In this document: piece by piece, positions 1-8,996 of the stretch | Layout: each line of letters begins with the position of its first letter | How positions within the stretch are numbered: the first letter of the stretch is position 1 | DNA from: Acidovorax sp. Root219 | GTDB lineage: Bacteria; Pseudomonadota; Gammaproteobacteria; Burkholderiales; Burkholderiaceae_C | Length of the DNA stretch: 38,674 nt | Assembly (NCBI RefSeq): GCF_001428665.1 | Contig: NZ_LMIJ01000048.1 | Span: 4,520-43,193 of the forward strand | Direction: 5' to 3' | Position numbers and translations under genes: made by a program | Notes under the pieces: generated by a model | What the model saw: only the letters and a program-made list of their open reading frames with translations | The model's database searches: none | Told to the model about the DNA's origin: nothing

Positions 1-30
1 TCTCTGCCCGGAAACGGGCGACATTGAAAA

Positions 31-55
31 GGGCTCCTGTGCAGGAGCCCTTTTT
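31..55. terminator. Bidirectional intrinsic terminator after the GntR gene
   Basis: Perfect 7-bp stem GGGCTCC (31-37) / GGAGCCC (44-50) with a 6-nt loop. It is flanked by AAAA on the left and TTTTT on the right, so it can terminate transcription from both sides. It lies 25 bases past the stop codon of the minus-strand GntR gene and would also end a gene reading in from the left. A second small hairpin, GCCCG-GAAA-CGGGC, sits at 6-19. Confidence 0.8.
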
Positions 56-79
56 CCTTTGGAGTCGGCCCCGAGGGCT

Positions 80-835
80 TCACGTCGTGGTTTGCACGTG
101 CAGGCGGCTCGACTTGCAGCGGTGCAAGGCGCTGTAGTACTCCAGGCGCCGGCCATTGGCACCGTAAGCGATGGACTCGATGCGCAAGAGCGGCTCGGGC
201 GTTGCCAGTTGCAGCAGTTCGCAGGTCTCGGCGTCGGGCAGCACGGCGTCGATCCAGCGCTCGGCGCGCACCAGGCGCACGCCGTACTGGCGGCGCAGCA
301 CGTCGTACAGCGAACGGTCATCGAGGCGCATGCGGTGCAGGCCGGGCGCCAGGTCTGCGGGCACCACGGTTTCCACCAGCAGGCGCAGCTCGCTGTCCAC
401 GCTGCGCAGCCGCTTCAAGGCCACCACCTGGGTGTCGTCCGTGAGCCCCAGCGCACTGATCTCCTGCGGCGTGGGGTCACGCAGCTGCTGCACAAGGACC
501 TGGGTTCGCACCGAGCGGCCCTTGCGCTCCATCTCGTCGGAGAAGCCGAGCACAGTGGAGACAAAATCCTCGTCGCGCTCGCGCGCCGCGACGAAGGCAC
601 CACGGCCCTTGATCTTGTAGATCAGGTTGTTGCGCACCAGGTCGGCCAGCGCCTCGCGCACCACGATGCGCGAGATGCCGAACTGCTCGCCGAGCTCGGC
701 CTCGGAAGGCAGCTTGGCGCCAATGGCCAGTTCGCCCTGCAGTATCTGCAGGCGCAGGGCATCGCGGAACTGCGCCCACAGGGGCGATTCGGAGTTGCGG
801 TCGAGCAGGGGCTGGAGTTCGGTCGGTACATTCAC
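80..835 (-). CDS. GntR-family (HutC/UTRA) transcriptional regulator
   Basis: A 251-residue DNA-binding repressor of the HutC subfamily. The N-terminal winged helix-turn-helix covers about residues 15-80, including LPSEAELGEQFGISRIVVREAL, split here as LPSEAELGEQFG then ISRIVVREAL. A UTRA effector domain follows at about 100-245. UTRA domains usually bind a small metabolite, often a sugar phosphate or organic acid. The start is GTG at 835, one base after the stop of the GlpD-like gene, so the two are translationally coupled. It is the last gene of the kinase-dehydrogenase-regulator operon. It most likely controls both divergent arms through the TGTCRTRACA repeats at 4159-4269. The family is clear; the effector and the operator assignment are inference. 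Confidence 0.88.
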   Translation of the reverse strand: MNVPTELQPLLDRNSESPLWAQFRDALRLQILQGELAIGAKLPSEAELGEQFGISRIVVREALADLVRNNLIYKIKGRGAFVAARERDEDFVSTVLGFSDEMERKGRSVRTQVLVQQLRDPTPQEISALGLTDDTQVVALKRLRSVDSELRLLVETVVPADLAPGLHRMRLDDRSLYDVLRRQYGVRLVRAERWIDAVLPDAETCELLQLATPEPLLRIESIAYGANGRRLEYYSALHRCKSSRLHVQTTT

Positions 836-836
836 G

Positions 837-2612
837 TCAGGACGGGCTCAGGGCCGGATGGATGGTCAATGGTGCATGGAAGGCCGGCGCTGCCGCATCG
901 GTATCGGGCGCTGCCGTGGCCAGGCGCACACCATGGCGTTCGCGCAGCGCGCTGGCGCAATTGTGCAACTCCTGCCGTTCGCGCCCTGCATCCCAGCCCA
1001 ATGCCTGCCCGGCTATGCCGGCCATTTCGACCAGCGCCGCGTCCGTGATGAGGCCACGGATGGCCAGCAGCGTGCGGCGGATCACCAGGTCGTCGAGGTG
1101 GATCACGCCGGTTTCGGTGCACAGCCAGGCCACCTCAGCCACCGAGTAATCGGGCGCATGCTGCAGCGGCTCGTCACCCGCCACCTTGAAATGCTGGGCC
1201 ATGCGCAAGGCCTGGGAGCCGTAGCGGCGCAGCAGCGCCTGGGCGCGCGTGCGTGCCAGGCCGGCGTCCTGGGCGATGCGGTCAATGAAGCGTTCGGTCG
1301 CCTGCGCGCCCTGTGGCATGTCGGTGCCGCCGCCAATGGGCAATTGCCGGGTCGAGGCGGTGCGCCCGCGCCCCAGCAGGCGCAGCACCTCGTCGGTGGC
1401 CTCTTCGGCCAGGGCGCGGAAGGTGGTCCATTTGCCGCCCACCAGCCCCACCACCGGGATATCGCGCGATGGGGACGGTGCATCGACCACCACCGAATGG
1501 TCGCGCGAGATCTGCCCCGGCTTGTCGGCGTCCGAGCGAGCCAGCGGCCGCACCCCCACGTAGGTATAGACCACGTCACGCCGGTCGAAGGCCAGGTTGG
1601 GGAACACCTCGCCCAGCACATCGAGCAGGTAGTCCACCTCGGCCGGTTCGGTGGCGATCTGGTCGGGGTCGTCCACCGGGATGTCGGTGGAGCCCACCAG
1701 CACCCGGTCCAGGAAGGGGTAAACGATGCAGACGCGCCCGTCCAGCGCCTCAAAGTAAGCCATGCGCCCGCCCAGCGCGTCGCGCAGCAGGGGGTGGTCG
1801 AGCACCAGGTGCGAGCCCTTGGTGCCCATCACGCGCGGCCCCGCGCCGCCCAGCAGCTCGGTGCTGCGGTCCAGCCAGGCGCCGCTGGCATTGACCACGG
1901 CGTCGGCCGTCACCTGCACCACCTCGCCCGTGACTTCGTCGCGCAGCGTGAGGGTCTTGCCCGCACAGCCCATCACGCGGCAGTGATTGGCGGCCGCCGA
2001 GCGCGGCTGGTCGCGGCAGGCATCGCGCACCAGCTCCAGCACCAGCCACTCGGGGTGGCTGATCCAGGCGTCGAAGAAGGTCGCAGTCCAGCGCACGGCC
2101 GCACGGAACAGCAGCCGGTCGGCGGGCTGCACGCGGCTGATGTGGTGGTTGGGCATCACACGCTGGCGCCGGCCCAGCAGGTCGTACAGTCGCAGCCCCG
2201 CGGCCACGGCCAGCAGGCCGCGCGTGCGCTGGGGCGGCGTGCGGCCCAGGAACTTGAGCGCGCTGCTCATCAGCCCGCCGAAGAAGCTCGACAGCGGCAC
2301 CACGGTCTTGAGCGGCTGCACCAGGTGCGGTGCGTTGCGCAACAGCAGGTTGCGCTCGCGCGTGGCCTCGGCCACCAGCGAGAAGCTGCCGCTCTCCAGG
2401 TAGCGCAGACCGCCGTGGATCATGCGCGAGGGCGCGCTGCTGGCACCGGCGCTGAAGTCGCCCTTGTCCACGATGAGGCAGTCCACGCCCTGCAGCGCAA
2501 GGTCGCGGAACACGCCCACGCCGTTGATGCCGGCGCCCACGATCACGGTCGAGAAATGGCGGCCTGCCACGGCGGCCGGGCGCACAAAAGGCAATGGTGA
2601 AAGCGGGCTCAT
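837..2612 (-). CDS. GlpD/EryB-like FAD-dependent polyol-phosphate dehydrogenase
   Basis: A 591-residue flavoprotein of the glycerol-3-phosphate dehydrogenase/oxidase family. A Rossmann FAD motif VIVGAGINGVG lies near residues 24-34, followed by the family stretch SRMIHGGLRYLE. A DAO domain and the C-terminal DAO_C helical domain follow. Members oxidise a polyol phosphate to a keto-phosphate and pass electrons to membrane quinone. E. coli GlpD is about 500 residues, so this one is longer, mainly at the C-terminus. It starts in a 4-bp ATGA overlap with the upstream FGGY kinase and runs directly into the GntR gene. Beside a sugar-type ABC transporter and an aldolase, an erythritol-phosphate-like or other polyol-phosphate substrate is at least as likely as glycerol-3-phosphate. 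Substrate is inference. Confidence 0.85.
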   Translation of the reverse strand: MSPLSPLPFVRPAAVAGRHFSTVIVGAGINGVGVFRDLALQGVDCLIVDKGDFSAGASSAPSRMIHGGLRYLESGSFSLVAEATRERNLLLRNAPHLVQPLKTVVPLSSFFGGLMSSALKFLGRTPPQRTRGLLAVAAGLRLYDLLGRRQRVMPNHHISRVQPADRLLFRAAVRWTATFFDAWISHPEWLVLELVRDACRDQPRSAAANHCRVMGCAGKTLTLRDEVTGEVVQVTADAVVNASGAWLDRSTELLGGAGPRVMGTKGSHLVLDHPLLRDALGGRMAYFEALDGRVCIVYPFLDRVLVGSTDIPVDDPDQIATEPAEVDYLLDVLGEVFPNLAFDRRDVVYTYVGVRPLARSDADKPGQISRDHSVVVDAPSPSRDIPVVGLVGGKWTTFRALAEEATDEVLRLLGRGRTASTRQLPIGGGTDMPQGAQATERFIDRIAQDAGLARTRAQALLRRYGSQALRMAQHFKVAGDEPLQHAPDYSVAEVAWLCTETGVIHLDDLVIRRTLLAIRGLITDAALVEMAGIAGQALGWDAGRERQELHNCASALRERHGVRLATAAPDTDAAAPAFHAPLTIHPALSPS

Positions 2613-4159
2613 GGCAAGGCCTCCACGCTCTGCGCGGGTGTGGTGGCAGGGGTGCAGGCAAGCGCTGGCAGTGGCGGGGCAGTGTCTGGCGATGTGCCTG
2701 CCAGATGGCCGAAGACAGGGGACATGGTGGCTATCAGTTCGTTGAAGGCGGCGTTGAAGTCCGCATGGGCCCGCGCCTGGCTGGCGTCGGGTTCGACCGT
2801 GTCGCAGGGCGCGCGCAAGGGGTGGGTATCGATGCCCTGCGACATCGCGGCGTAGATCGCCGCACCGCGCGCACCGGTCTCGTCATCGGCACAGCGCTCC
2901 ACCGGATGCCCGAGCAGGCCCGCGAGCAGGCGCACCAGGCGCGAGTCGCTGGCACCGCCGCCCAGCACGGTGGAGGCCGACACCGGCAGCCCGCCAGCCG
3001 CCAGGCGGGCCGTATGGCGCGCATGCAATGCAGCCACCGCATCGACCACGGCACGCGCCATGTCGCCGCGTGTGTGGTGGCTTTGGAGGCCGACAAAGCC
3101 GGCCGACACGCCGGCGCCCCCATTCACGAACGGCAAAAAGCGCAGCCCCCCGGCCCCGAACGGCACCGACATCGCCAGATCGACCACGGCCCGCGCGTCG
3201 GGCAGGCCGAGCACCCCGGCCAGCCAGGCGATGTTGGCCATCGACGAGGGGCTGTTCTCCATGTACAGGCGCCGCTCGCGCGGCCCGAAATTGACGACCG
3301 CCACCACGTCGGGCCGGGGCTCCACCGCCGGACCGATGACGGCATTCACGCACCAGGTGCCCAGCACCGACACCGCGCGGCCACGCTCTTCGGCGCGGAT
3401 GGCCGTCATCGACGCCAGCAGGTCGATGGCGCCCATGGCCACGGGGATGCCTGCGGGCAGGCCGTGCGCCTCGGCAGTCGAGGGCTGCAGCCTGCCGATC
3501 ACCTCGCCACTGGGCACCAGCGGCCCGAAGGCCTGCGGCGACAGGTCGGCGATGCCCGAGGCCGCAAAGGCCAGCGGCGACCAGGTGCCCGTGGCCACCG
3601 AGAGCAGGCCCGCAGTGCTGGCATCGCTGGCGTCGGTGGCGATCTCGCCCGTGAGCAGAAAGCCCACGTAGTCCTTGGCGAACATCAGGCGCTTCAAGGC
3701 ACCGCTGCGCACCGCGCCGCTGCCCAGCAGTTCGGCCGCGATCACGGTGGGCTGGCCCGGCCAGGGCTGGCAGCCGACGTCGGCGCGCAATTGCGGGCCA
3801 TGGCTCCTTGCCAGGGACTCTGCCCGCGCGCCAGCGCGCTGGTCGGTCGAGGCCACGGCCCGGCCGCCCACCAGTTCATTGCGGGCGTCCAGTGCATACA
3901 GGCCTGCCCCGTGCCCCGTGCAGCCGATGGCTTGGACATCGGCCACGCGGTTGCCAAGCTGGTGCGCCACGTCGCGCAGCACGGTGGACAGGGCCGAGCG
4001 GATCACAGGCGCGCCCACCTCGCAGCCGCCACCGGGCAAGCGGTCGTGCTGCAAGGGCAGGCGGGACAAGGCCACGGTGCGACCACTCGCGGCCTCCAGG
4101 GCCAGGGCTTTGAGGCTGCTCGACCCGAGGTCGATGCCAATCAGTAGTTGGGTCTTCAT
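2609..4159 (-). CDS. FGGY-family carbohydrate kinase
   Basis: A 516-residue sugar or polyol kinase of the actin/hexokinase fold. The N-terminal phosphate-1 loop is IGIDLGSSSLKAL (residues 7-19). The conserved catalytic Asp is D246 in GAIDLLAS, and the adenosine-binding glycine stretch VLGGGASDSRLV is in the C-terminal half. The length is normal for FGGY kinases, but a Pro/Thr/Ala-rich tail extends past the core. It is the first gene of the minus-strand operon and overlaps the dehydrogenase by 4 bp. Canonical GlpK signatures are not obvious. Pairing with a GlpD-like enzyme resembles eryA-eryB of erythritol users. A TGTCATAACA box covers its start codon, a natural repressor position. Confidence 0.88.
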   Translation of the reverse strand: MKTQLLIGIDLGSSSLKALALEAASGRTVALSRLPLQHDRLPGGGCEVGAPVIRSALSTVLRDVAHQLGNRVADVQAIGCTGHGAGLYALDARNELVGGRAVASTDQRAGARAESLARSHGPQLRADVGCQPWPGQPTVIAAELLGSGAVRSGALKRLMFAKDYVGFLLTGEIATDASDASTAGLLSVATGTWSPLAFAASGIADLSPQAFGPLVPSGEVIGRLQPSTAEAHGLPAGIPVAMGAIDLLASMTAIRAEERGRAVSVLGTWCVNAVIGPAVEPRPDVVAVVNFGPRERRLYMENSPSSMANIAWLAGVLGLPDARAVVDLAMSVPFGAGGLRFLPFVNGGAGVSAGFVGLQSHHTRGDMARAVVDAVAALHARHTARLAAGGLPVSASTVLGGGASDSRLVRLLAGLLGHPVERCADDETGARGAAIYAAMSQGIDTHPLRAPCDTVEPDASQARAHADFNAAFNELIATMSPVFGHLAGTSPDTAPPLPALACTPATTPAQSVEALP

Positions 4160-4168
4160 GTCATAACA
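4159..4168. promoter_or_regulatory. Candidate GntR operator O1 overlapping the kinase start
   Basis: TGTCATAACA, the same 10-mer found again at 4248-4257. It overlaps the first base of the kinase gene, so a bound repressor would block minus-strand transcription or initiation. It is a near-palindrome, TGTC/AACA. Assigned by repetition and position only. Confidence 0.45.
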
Positions 4169-4247
4169 GCTTCCGCCGATCTAGCCGGCATATCCAGTAG
4201 TGTTTCCCCTAACTATCTGGCGATTCGATCCAAGATTACATTCTACC

Positions 4248-4269
4248 TGTCATAACAACTGTCGTGACA
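4248..4269. promoter_or_regulatory. Candidate GntR operators O2/O3 (tandem) in the divergent promoter
   Basis: Two boxes 12 bp apart: TGTCATAACA (4248-4257) and TGTCGTGACA (4260-4269). Consensus TGTCRTRACA. The second has perfect TGTC/GACA arms. They lie 70-90 bases upstream of the binding-protein gene. The ~180-bp intergenic region holds no other gene. The binding-protein gene has a strong ribosome site, AGGAG at 4328-4332, 7 bases before its ATG. Confidence 0.5.
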
Positions 4270-4339
4270 AAAAGCACCCCATCGCAGCCCTGGAGAAAGC
4301 AGCACCCCAGCTGCACCGTTCAACAAGAGGAGACAAAAA

Positions 4340-5386
4340 ATGAGGCGTAATTTCCTGAAGTCCGCAGCCGCCGCCGGTATCGGCCTGGCCGGCACCAGCG
4401 CATTCGCGCAGCAACCCGCAGCAGCCCCCGCCGCCGCAGGCGGCCTGCGCGGCAACCAGAACGACGTCTACGTGATGAACGTGATGGTGTCGGGCGTGGA
4501 ATATTGGTTTCCGGTCTACGAGATGATGAAGCAGTTGGGCCGCACCCTGGGCGTGCGCACCCGCTACACCGGCACGCCGGAGTACGACGTGAACAAGCAG
4601 CTGGCCTCGTTCGAGCAGGAGCTGGCACGCAAGCCCGCCGGCATCCTGCTGCACCCCATGAACCCCGATCCGTTCATCGAGCCCATCAACCGCGCAGCGG
4701 CCATGGGGATCCCGGTGGTCACCTTCGCGGCGGATTCGCCCAACTCCAAGCGCACTTCGTTCATCACCTCGGACAACGAGCGTGAAGGCGCGCAGGCCGC
4801 CGACGCCATTGCCGCATCGCTGAACGGCAAGGGCGAATTCGCCGTGCTGGAGAACCCCGGCCAGGACAACCACGACCGCCGCATCGCCGCCTTCATCAAC
4901 CGCATGAAGACCAAGCACCCCGGCATGAAGCTGGTGGGCCGCGCCGCCAGCAACCAGGACCCGAACAAGGCCTACCAGGCGGTGCAGAGCCTGGCGCAGG
5001 CGAACCCCAACCTGGGCGCCCTGTTCATGCCCGAGGCCAACTCGGCCCTGGGCGCGGCACAGGCCAAGGTGGAGACCAAGAAGAACATCAAGGTGATGTG
5101 CTGCGACGTGAACGCCAAGATCCTGGACATGATCAAGTCCGGCGATGTGTTCGGCGCCATCAACCCCAACCAGGGCATGCAAGGCTACATGGGCATGATG
5201 ATGCTGTTCCTGGCCAAGAACCCCGGCCTCATCGACCCGATGAACGACGCCAAGCGCAACGGCACCAACCCCATGGCCGTGCCCTTCCTGGACAACGGCC
5301 TGGCCGTGGTCAGCAAGGCCAATGCCGACGACTTCTACTGGGACAAGTACCTCGCGCGCCGCGGCACCAAGGGCATCAGCGAGTGA
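4340..5386 (+). CDS. Sugar ABC transporter substrate-binding protein (Tat-exported)
   Basis: A 348-residue periplasmic binding protein of the ribose/LacI-like type (Peripla_BP_4). The N-terminus carries a twin-arginine signal, RRNFLK at residues 2-7, then a hydrophobic stretch ending in AFA. The mature domain begins near NDVYVMNVMVSGVEYW and shows the family pattern GIPVVTFAADSP in the first lobe. Such proteins deliver sugars or polyols to an RbsA/RbsC-type transporter, here encoded immediately downstream. It is the first gene of the plus-strand operon and shares a 4-bp GTGA overlap with the ATPase. Tat export implies cytoplasmic folding before secretion. The ligand is unknown; a polyol or pentose/tetrose-type sugar is inferred from the neighbouring kinase and dehydrogenase. 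Confidence 0.9.
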   Translation: MRRNFLKSAAAAGIGLAGTSAFAQQPAAAPAAAGGLRGNQNDVYVMNVMVSGVEYWFPVYEMMKQLGRTLGVRTRYTGTPEYDVNKQLASFEQELARKPAGILLHPMNPDPFIEPINRAAAMGIPVVTFAADSPNSKRTSFITSDNEREGAQAADAIAASLNGKGEFAVLENPGQDNHDRRIAAFINRMKTKHPGMKLVGRAASNQDPNKAYQAVQSLAQANPNLGALFMPEANSALGAAQAKVETKKNIKVMCCDVNAKILDMIKSGDVFGAINPNQGMQGYMGMMMLFLAKNPGLIDPMNDAKRNGTNPMAVPFLDNGLAVVSKANADDFYWDKYLARRGTKGISE

Positions 5387-6918
5387 GCAGCAGCGCCATG
5401 GGTCCCACCTTGCTCGCGCTGCGCGGCATCAGCAAGCGCTTTGGCGCTTCGCATGCGCTCTCGGGCGTGGACTTCTCGCTGCAGGCGGGCGAGATCCACG
5501 CCCTGTGTGGCGAGAACGGCGCGGGCAAGTCCACGCTGATGAACATCATCGATGGCATCCACCAGCCGGACGCGGGCGAGATCGTGCTCGACGGCCGCCC
5601 GGTGGCCATCGATGGTCCGGCCCATGCCATGCGCCTGGGTATCGGCCTGGTGCACCAGGAAATCGCCCTCTGCGCCGACGCCACCGTGGCCGAGAACATC
5701 TTCATGCCGGAGATCAACGCGGGCCGGCAGACCTTTATGGACTACGCCGACATCAACGCACGCGCCGCCAAGGTGCTCCAGCGGCTGGGCCAGGACATCG
5801 ACCCCGCCGTGCGCGTGGGCGAGCTCCCCATCTCCAGCCAGCAGCTGATCGAAATCGCCAAGGCGCTCACGCTCGACTGCAAGGTGCTGATCCTCGACGA
5901 GCCGACCGCCGCCCTCACCGACAACGAGTCGGCCGCCCTCTTTCAGGTGCTGCACGACCTCAAGGACCAGGGCATCGGCATCATCTACATCAGCCACCGC
6001 ATGGCCGAGATCTTTGCGCACTGCACGCGCGTGACCGTGCTGCGCGACGGGCGCAACGTGCATTCGGGCCCGCTGGCCGAACTCGATGCCGATGGCCTGG
6101 TGCGGCGCATGGTCGGGCGCGACCTGGGCAACTACTACCCACCCAAGCAGCAGGATGCAGACTGCGGCGAACACGTGCTCGAAGTGGAGGGCCTGGCCGA
6201 CGGCGAGCGCGTACATGGTGTCTCGTTCACCGTGCAGCGCGGCGAGATCCTGGGCATTGCCGGACTCATGGGCGCGGGGCGCAGCGAACTGGCGCAGACA
6301 CTGTGCGGCCTGCGCCCCGCCATCGGCGGCAGCGTGCGCCTCAACGGCAAGGCGCTCTCGATCCGCAAGTACAGCGACGCGCTGCGCGAAGGCATCGCCT
6401 ACCTCAGCGAAGACCGCAAGGCCGCAGGCGTGTACCTGGACCTGCCCATTGCGCAGAACATCGCCTCCATGGCGCTGGCACGCGTGAGTTCGCGCTTCGG
6501 CCTGCTGCAGCGTGCAGCCGAGCACCGGCTGGCGCAGGAGCTGGGCGCGCGCCTGAAGCTCAAGTCCGACGGCGTGCAGATCGAGGTGGCCAGCCTGTCG
6601 GGCGGCAACCAGCAGAAGGTGGCCATCGCCAAGCTGCTGGCCACCAACCCGGCGGTGCTGCTGATGGATGAGCCTACGCGCGGCGTGGACGTGGGCGCCA
6701 AGTCGGAGATCCACCACATCCTGCGCGACCTGGCCTGCCAGGGCGTGGGCGTGGTGGTCATCTCCTCGGAGCTGCCCGAGATCATCGGGCTGTGCGATAG
6801 GGCCCTCGTCATTCGCGACGGCCGTGTCGCGGGCGAGGTGCAAGGCAAGGACATGACGGAAGAGGCCCTGCTGCGGCTGGCCTCGGGACTGGAACGACGA
6901 CAAGAGGAGACGGCATGA
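5383..6918 (+). CDS. Sugar ABC transporter ATP-binding protein (RbsA type, two ATPase domains)
   Basis: A ~511-residue tandem ATPase. Domain 1 has Walker A GENGAGKST, the relaxed signature ISSQQLIEIAKAL and Walker B VLILDEPTAAL. Domain 2 has a degenerate Walker A GLMGAGRSEL, signature LSGGNQQKVAIAKLL and Walker B VLLMDEPTRGVD. This asymmetry is usual in RbsA/MglA/XylG proteins. I chose the GTG at 5383, in a GTGA overlap with the previous stop, because AAGGG (5369-5373) lies 9 bases before it. An in-frame ATG at 5398 is the alternative and would give 506 residues. It couples by ATGA to the permease. Confidence 0.92.
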   Translation: MSSSAMGPTLLALRGISKRFGASHALSGVDFSLQAGEIHALCGENGAGKSTLMNIIDGIHQPDAGEIVLDGRPVAIDGPAHAMRLGIGLVHQEIALCADATVAENIFMPEINAGRQTFMDYADINARAAKVLQRLGQDIDPAVRVGELPISSQQLIEIAKALTLDCKVLILDEPTAALTDNESAALFQVLHDLKDQGIGIIYISHRMAEIFAHCTRVTVLRDGRNVHSGPLAELDADGLVRRMVGRDLGNYYPPKQQDADCGEHVLEVEGLADGERVHGVSFTVQRGEILGIAGLMGAGRSELAQTLCGLRPAIGGSVRLNGKALSIRKYSDALREGIAYLSEDRKAAGVYLDLPIAQNIASMALARVSSRFGLLQRAAEHRLAQELGARLKLKSDGVQIEVASLSGGNQQKVAIAKLLATNPAVLLMDEPTRGVDVGAKSEIHHILRDLACQGVGVVVISSELPEIIGLCDRALVIRDGRVAGEVQGKDMTEEALLRLASGLERRQEETA

Positions 6919-7949
6919 ATCACCCCGCACAACTGAACGCCGGCAGCGTGGCCGGCCTGCATCCGCCGCGCCAGGCACCGGGAGGGCCGGGCAAACCCGG
7001 TGGCACCAAGCTCACCAGCATGCGCGAGATGGGCCTGCTGGCCATCATCCTGGTGCTGTGCATCGGCATGAGCTTTGCCTCGCCCTACTTCCTGACCTGG
7101 GACAACATCAGAGCCATGCTGCTGTCGTTCTCCATCGAAGGCATCGTGGTCGTGGGCATGACCATCTTGCTGATCGTGGGCGGCATCGACCTGTCGGTGG
7201 GCTCGGTGGTGTGCTTTGCCATGGTGGTCACGGGCAAGCTGTTCCTGCTGGGCTTTGATCCCTGGACGGCCGGGCTCATCGCCATTGCCGCCAGCGCGCT
7301 GATCGGGGCCATGATCGGCGGCTGCGTAGTGCGCATCGGGCTCAACCACTTCATCGCCTCGCTGGCCTTCATGGTCATCGTGCGCGGGCTGTGCCTGGCG
7401 CTCACGCAGGGCACGCCGCAGTCGCTGTTCTCGCTGCCGGCCTCGTTCAAGTTCATTGGTCAGGGCGCGGTGCTCGGCATCCCGGCGGTGATCCTGATCT
7501 TCCTGACCATCGTGGTGGTCAGCGACTTCGTGCTGCGCCGCGCCAGCCTGCTGCGCCGCGTGTTCTACACCGGCAGCAACGAGAAGGCGGCGCTGTACTC
7601 GGGCATCCGCGTGGGCCACGTGAAGTTCTGGGTGACGGTGCTGTGCGCGGCCTCGGCCGGCCTGGCGGGCGTGATCTACACCGCGCGCTTCGGTGCGGCC
7701 ACGCCGACCTTCGGCGTGGGCATGGAGCTCAACGTGATCGCTGCGGCCGTCATCGGTGGCGCCAGCCTCAAGGGCGGCTCGGGCACGGTGCTCGGCGCCG
7801 TACTGGGCCTGGCCCTGCTCTCGGTGGTGACCAGCTCGCTGATCCTGCTGGACGTATCGCCTTACTGGCAGGACGTGATCAAGGGCCTGATCCTGCTCGC
7901 GGCCGTGACCATCGACCACCTCATGAACACCCGAAAGACCAAGCGATGA
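6915..7949 (+). CDS. Sugar ABC transporter permease (RbsC type)
   Basis: A 344-residue inner-membrane permease of the BPD_transp_2 family. It has a ~40-residue polar N-terminus, then about eight to ten hydrophobic segments. The family pattern VVGMTILLIVGGIDLSVGS lies near residues 80-98, and AAAVIGGASLKGGSGTVLGA is near the C-terminus. It forms the channel for the preceding binding protein and ATPase. The ribosome site AAGAGGAG lies within the end of the ATPase gene. The start overlaps the ATPase stop by 4 bp (ATGA), and its own stop overlaps the next start in the same way. One permease gene is present, so a homodimer is expected, as in RbsC systems. Confidence 0.92.
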   Translation: MNHPAQLNAGSVAGLHPPRQAPGGPGKPGGTKLTSMREMGLLAIILVLCIGMSFASPYFLTWDNIRAMLLSFSIEGIVVVGMTILLIVGGIDLSVGSVVCFAMVVTGKLFLLGFDPWTAGLIAIAASALIGAMIGGCVVRIGLNHFIASLAFMVIVRGLCLALTQGTPQSLFSLPASFKFIGQGAVLGIPAVILIFLTIVVVSDFVLRRASLLRRVFYTGSNEKAALYSGIRVGHVKFWVTVLCAASAGLAGVIYTARFGAATPTFGVGMELNVIAAAVIGGASLKGGSGTVLGAVLGLALLSVVTSSLILLDVSPYWQDVIKGLILLAAVTIDHLMNTRKTKR

Positions 7950-8953
7950 ATGCCGTGATGATGAATGCAGCCATGAAGACCACCACCCTCGGCCCCTCGG
8001 GCATCGAGTGCTCGGCCATTGGCCTCGGTACCTGGGCCATGGGCGGCTGGATGTGGGGCGGCCAGGACAGCGCCGCCGCCGCCGACGCCATTGCCGCCTC
8101 GCTCGACGCCGGGGTGACGCTGATCGACACCGCGCCGGCCTATGGCCTGGGCGCCTCCGAGAGCATCGTCGGCGCCGCCCTCAAGGGCCGCCGCCACGAG
8201 GCGGTGGTCGCCACCAAATGCGGGCTGGTGTGGCACACGCAAAAGGGCACGCACTTCTTCGACGAAGACGGCCACCCGGTGTACCGCCACCTGGGCCGCG
8301 AATCGATCTTCCATGAAGCGGAGGAAAGTCTCAAGCGCCTGCAGACCGACTACATTGACCTGTACATCACCCACTGGCAGGACAGCACCACGCCGGTCGA
8401 GGAGACCATGGATGCCCTGCTCACGCTCAAGCAGCAGGGCAAGATCCGCGCCATCGGTGTGAGCAACGCGAGCCCCGAGACGCTGGCCGAGTACCTGCAG
8501 TACGGCCCCGTGGACGCGGCGCAGGAGCGCTACAGCCTGATCGACCGCGAGATCGAGCAGACGCTGGTACCCCTGTGCACCCGCCACAACGTGGCCATGC
8601 TGGGCTACTCGTCGCTGGCGCTGGGCCTGCTGGCCGGCCCCATCGACCCGGCGCGCGAGTTCACGGGCGACGACCAGCGTGCCAGCAACCCGCGCTTTAG
8701 CACCGCCAACCGCGCCAGGCTCAAGGCCTTCTTCGACGAGCTCGAACCGGTGCGCCGGCAGCTCGGCTGCTCCTTCGGCCAACTGATGATTGCCTGGACG
8801 CTGGCCAGCGGCAATGTGTCGGTGGCGCTGTGCGGCGCGCGCGTGCGCGTGCAAGCCATCGAGAACGCCACGGCCGGGGCCTTGGACCTGCCCGAAGAGG
8901 CCGTACAGCGCATCGACGAGGCCGCAGCCCGCCACCTGCAGGCCCTGGCCTGA
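7946..8953 (+). CDS. Aldo/keto reductase
   Basis: A 335-residue NAD(P)H-dependent oxidoreductase with a TIM-barrel AKR fold. The catalytic tetrad is visible: D61 and Y66 in DTAPAYGLG, K91 in ATKCGLV and H143 in ITHWQD. The C-terminal part carries the usual cofactor-binding region. It starts in an ATGA overlap with the permease, so it belongs to the transporter operon. In-frame ATGs at residues 5, 6 and 10 leave the exact start open. In this context it could oxidise or reduce the imported polyol or sugar, or reduce an aldehyde released by the downstream aldolase. Family assignment is firm; substrate and direction are inference. Confidence 0.9.
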   Translation: MNAVMMNAAMKTTTLGPSGIECSAIGLGTWAMGGWMWGGQDSAAAADAIAASLDAGVTLIDTAPAYGLGASESIVGAALKGRRHEAVVATKCGLVWHTQKGTHFFDEDGHPVYRHLGRESIFHEAEESLKRLQTDYIDLYITHWQDSTTPVEETMDALLTLKQQGKIRAIGVSNASPETLAEYLQYGPVDAAQERYSLIDREIEQTLVPLCTRHNVAMLGYSSLALGLLAGPIDPAREFTGDDQRASNPRFSTANRARLKAFFDELEPVRRQLGCSFGQLMIAWTLASGNVSVALCGARVRVQAIENATAGALDLPEEAVQRIDEAAARHLQALA

Positions 8954-8996
8954 CCCTCCTCCCCCACTTCACCCCCCCAACCAAGGACCTCTTCGT

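Noticed and set aside
837..2612. Calling the FAD dehydrogenase a dedicated glycerol-3-phosphate GlpD with GlpK next to it
   Set aside because: The kinase does not show clear GlpK signatures, and the ABC sugar transporter and aldolase suggest another polyol phosphate. Symbol left empty.
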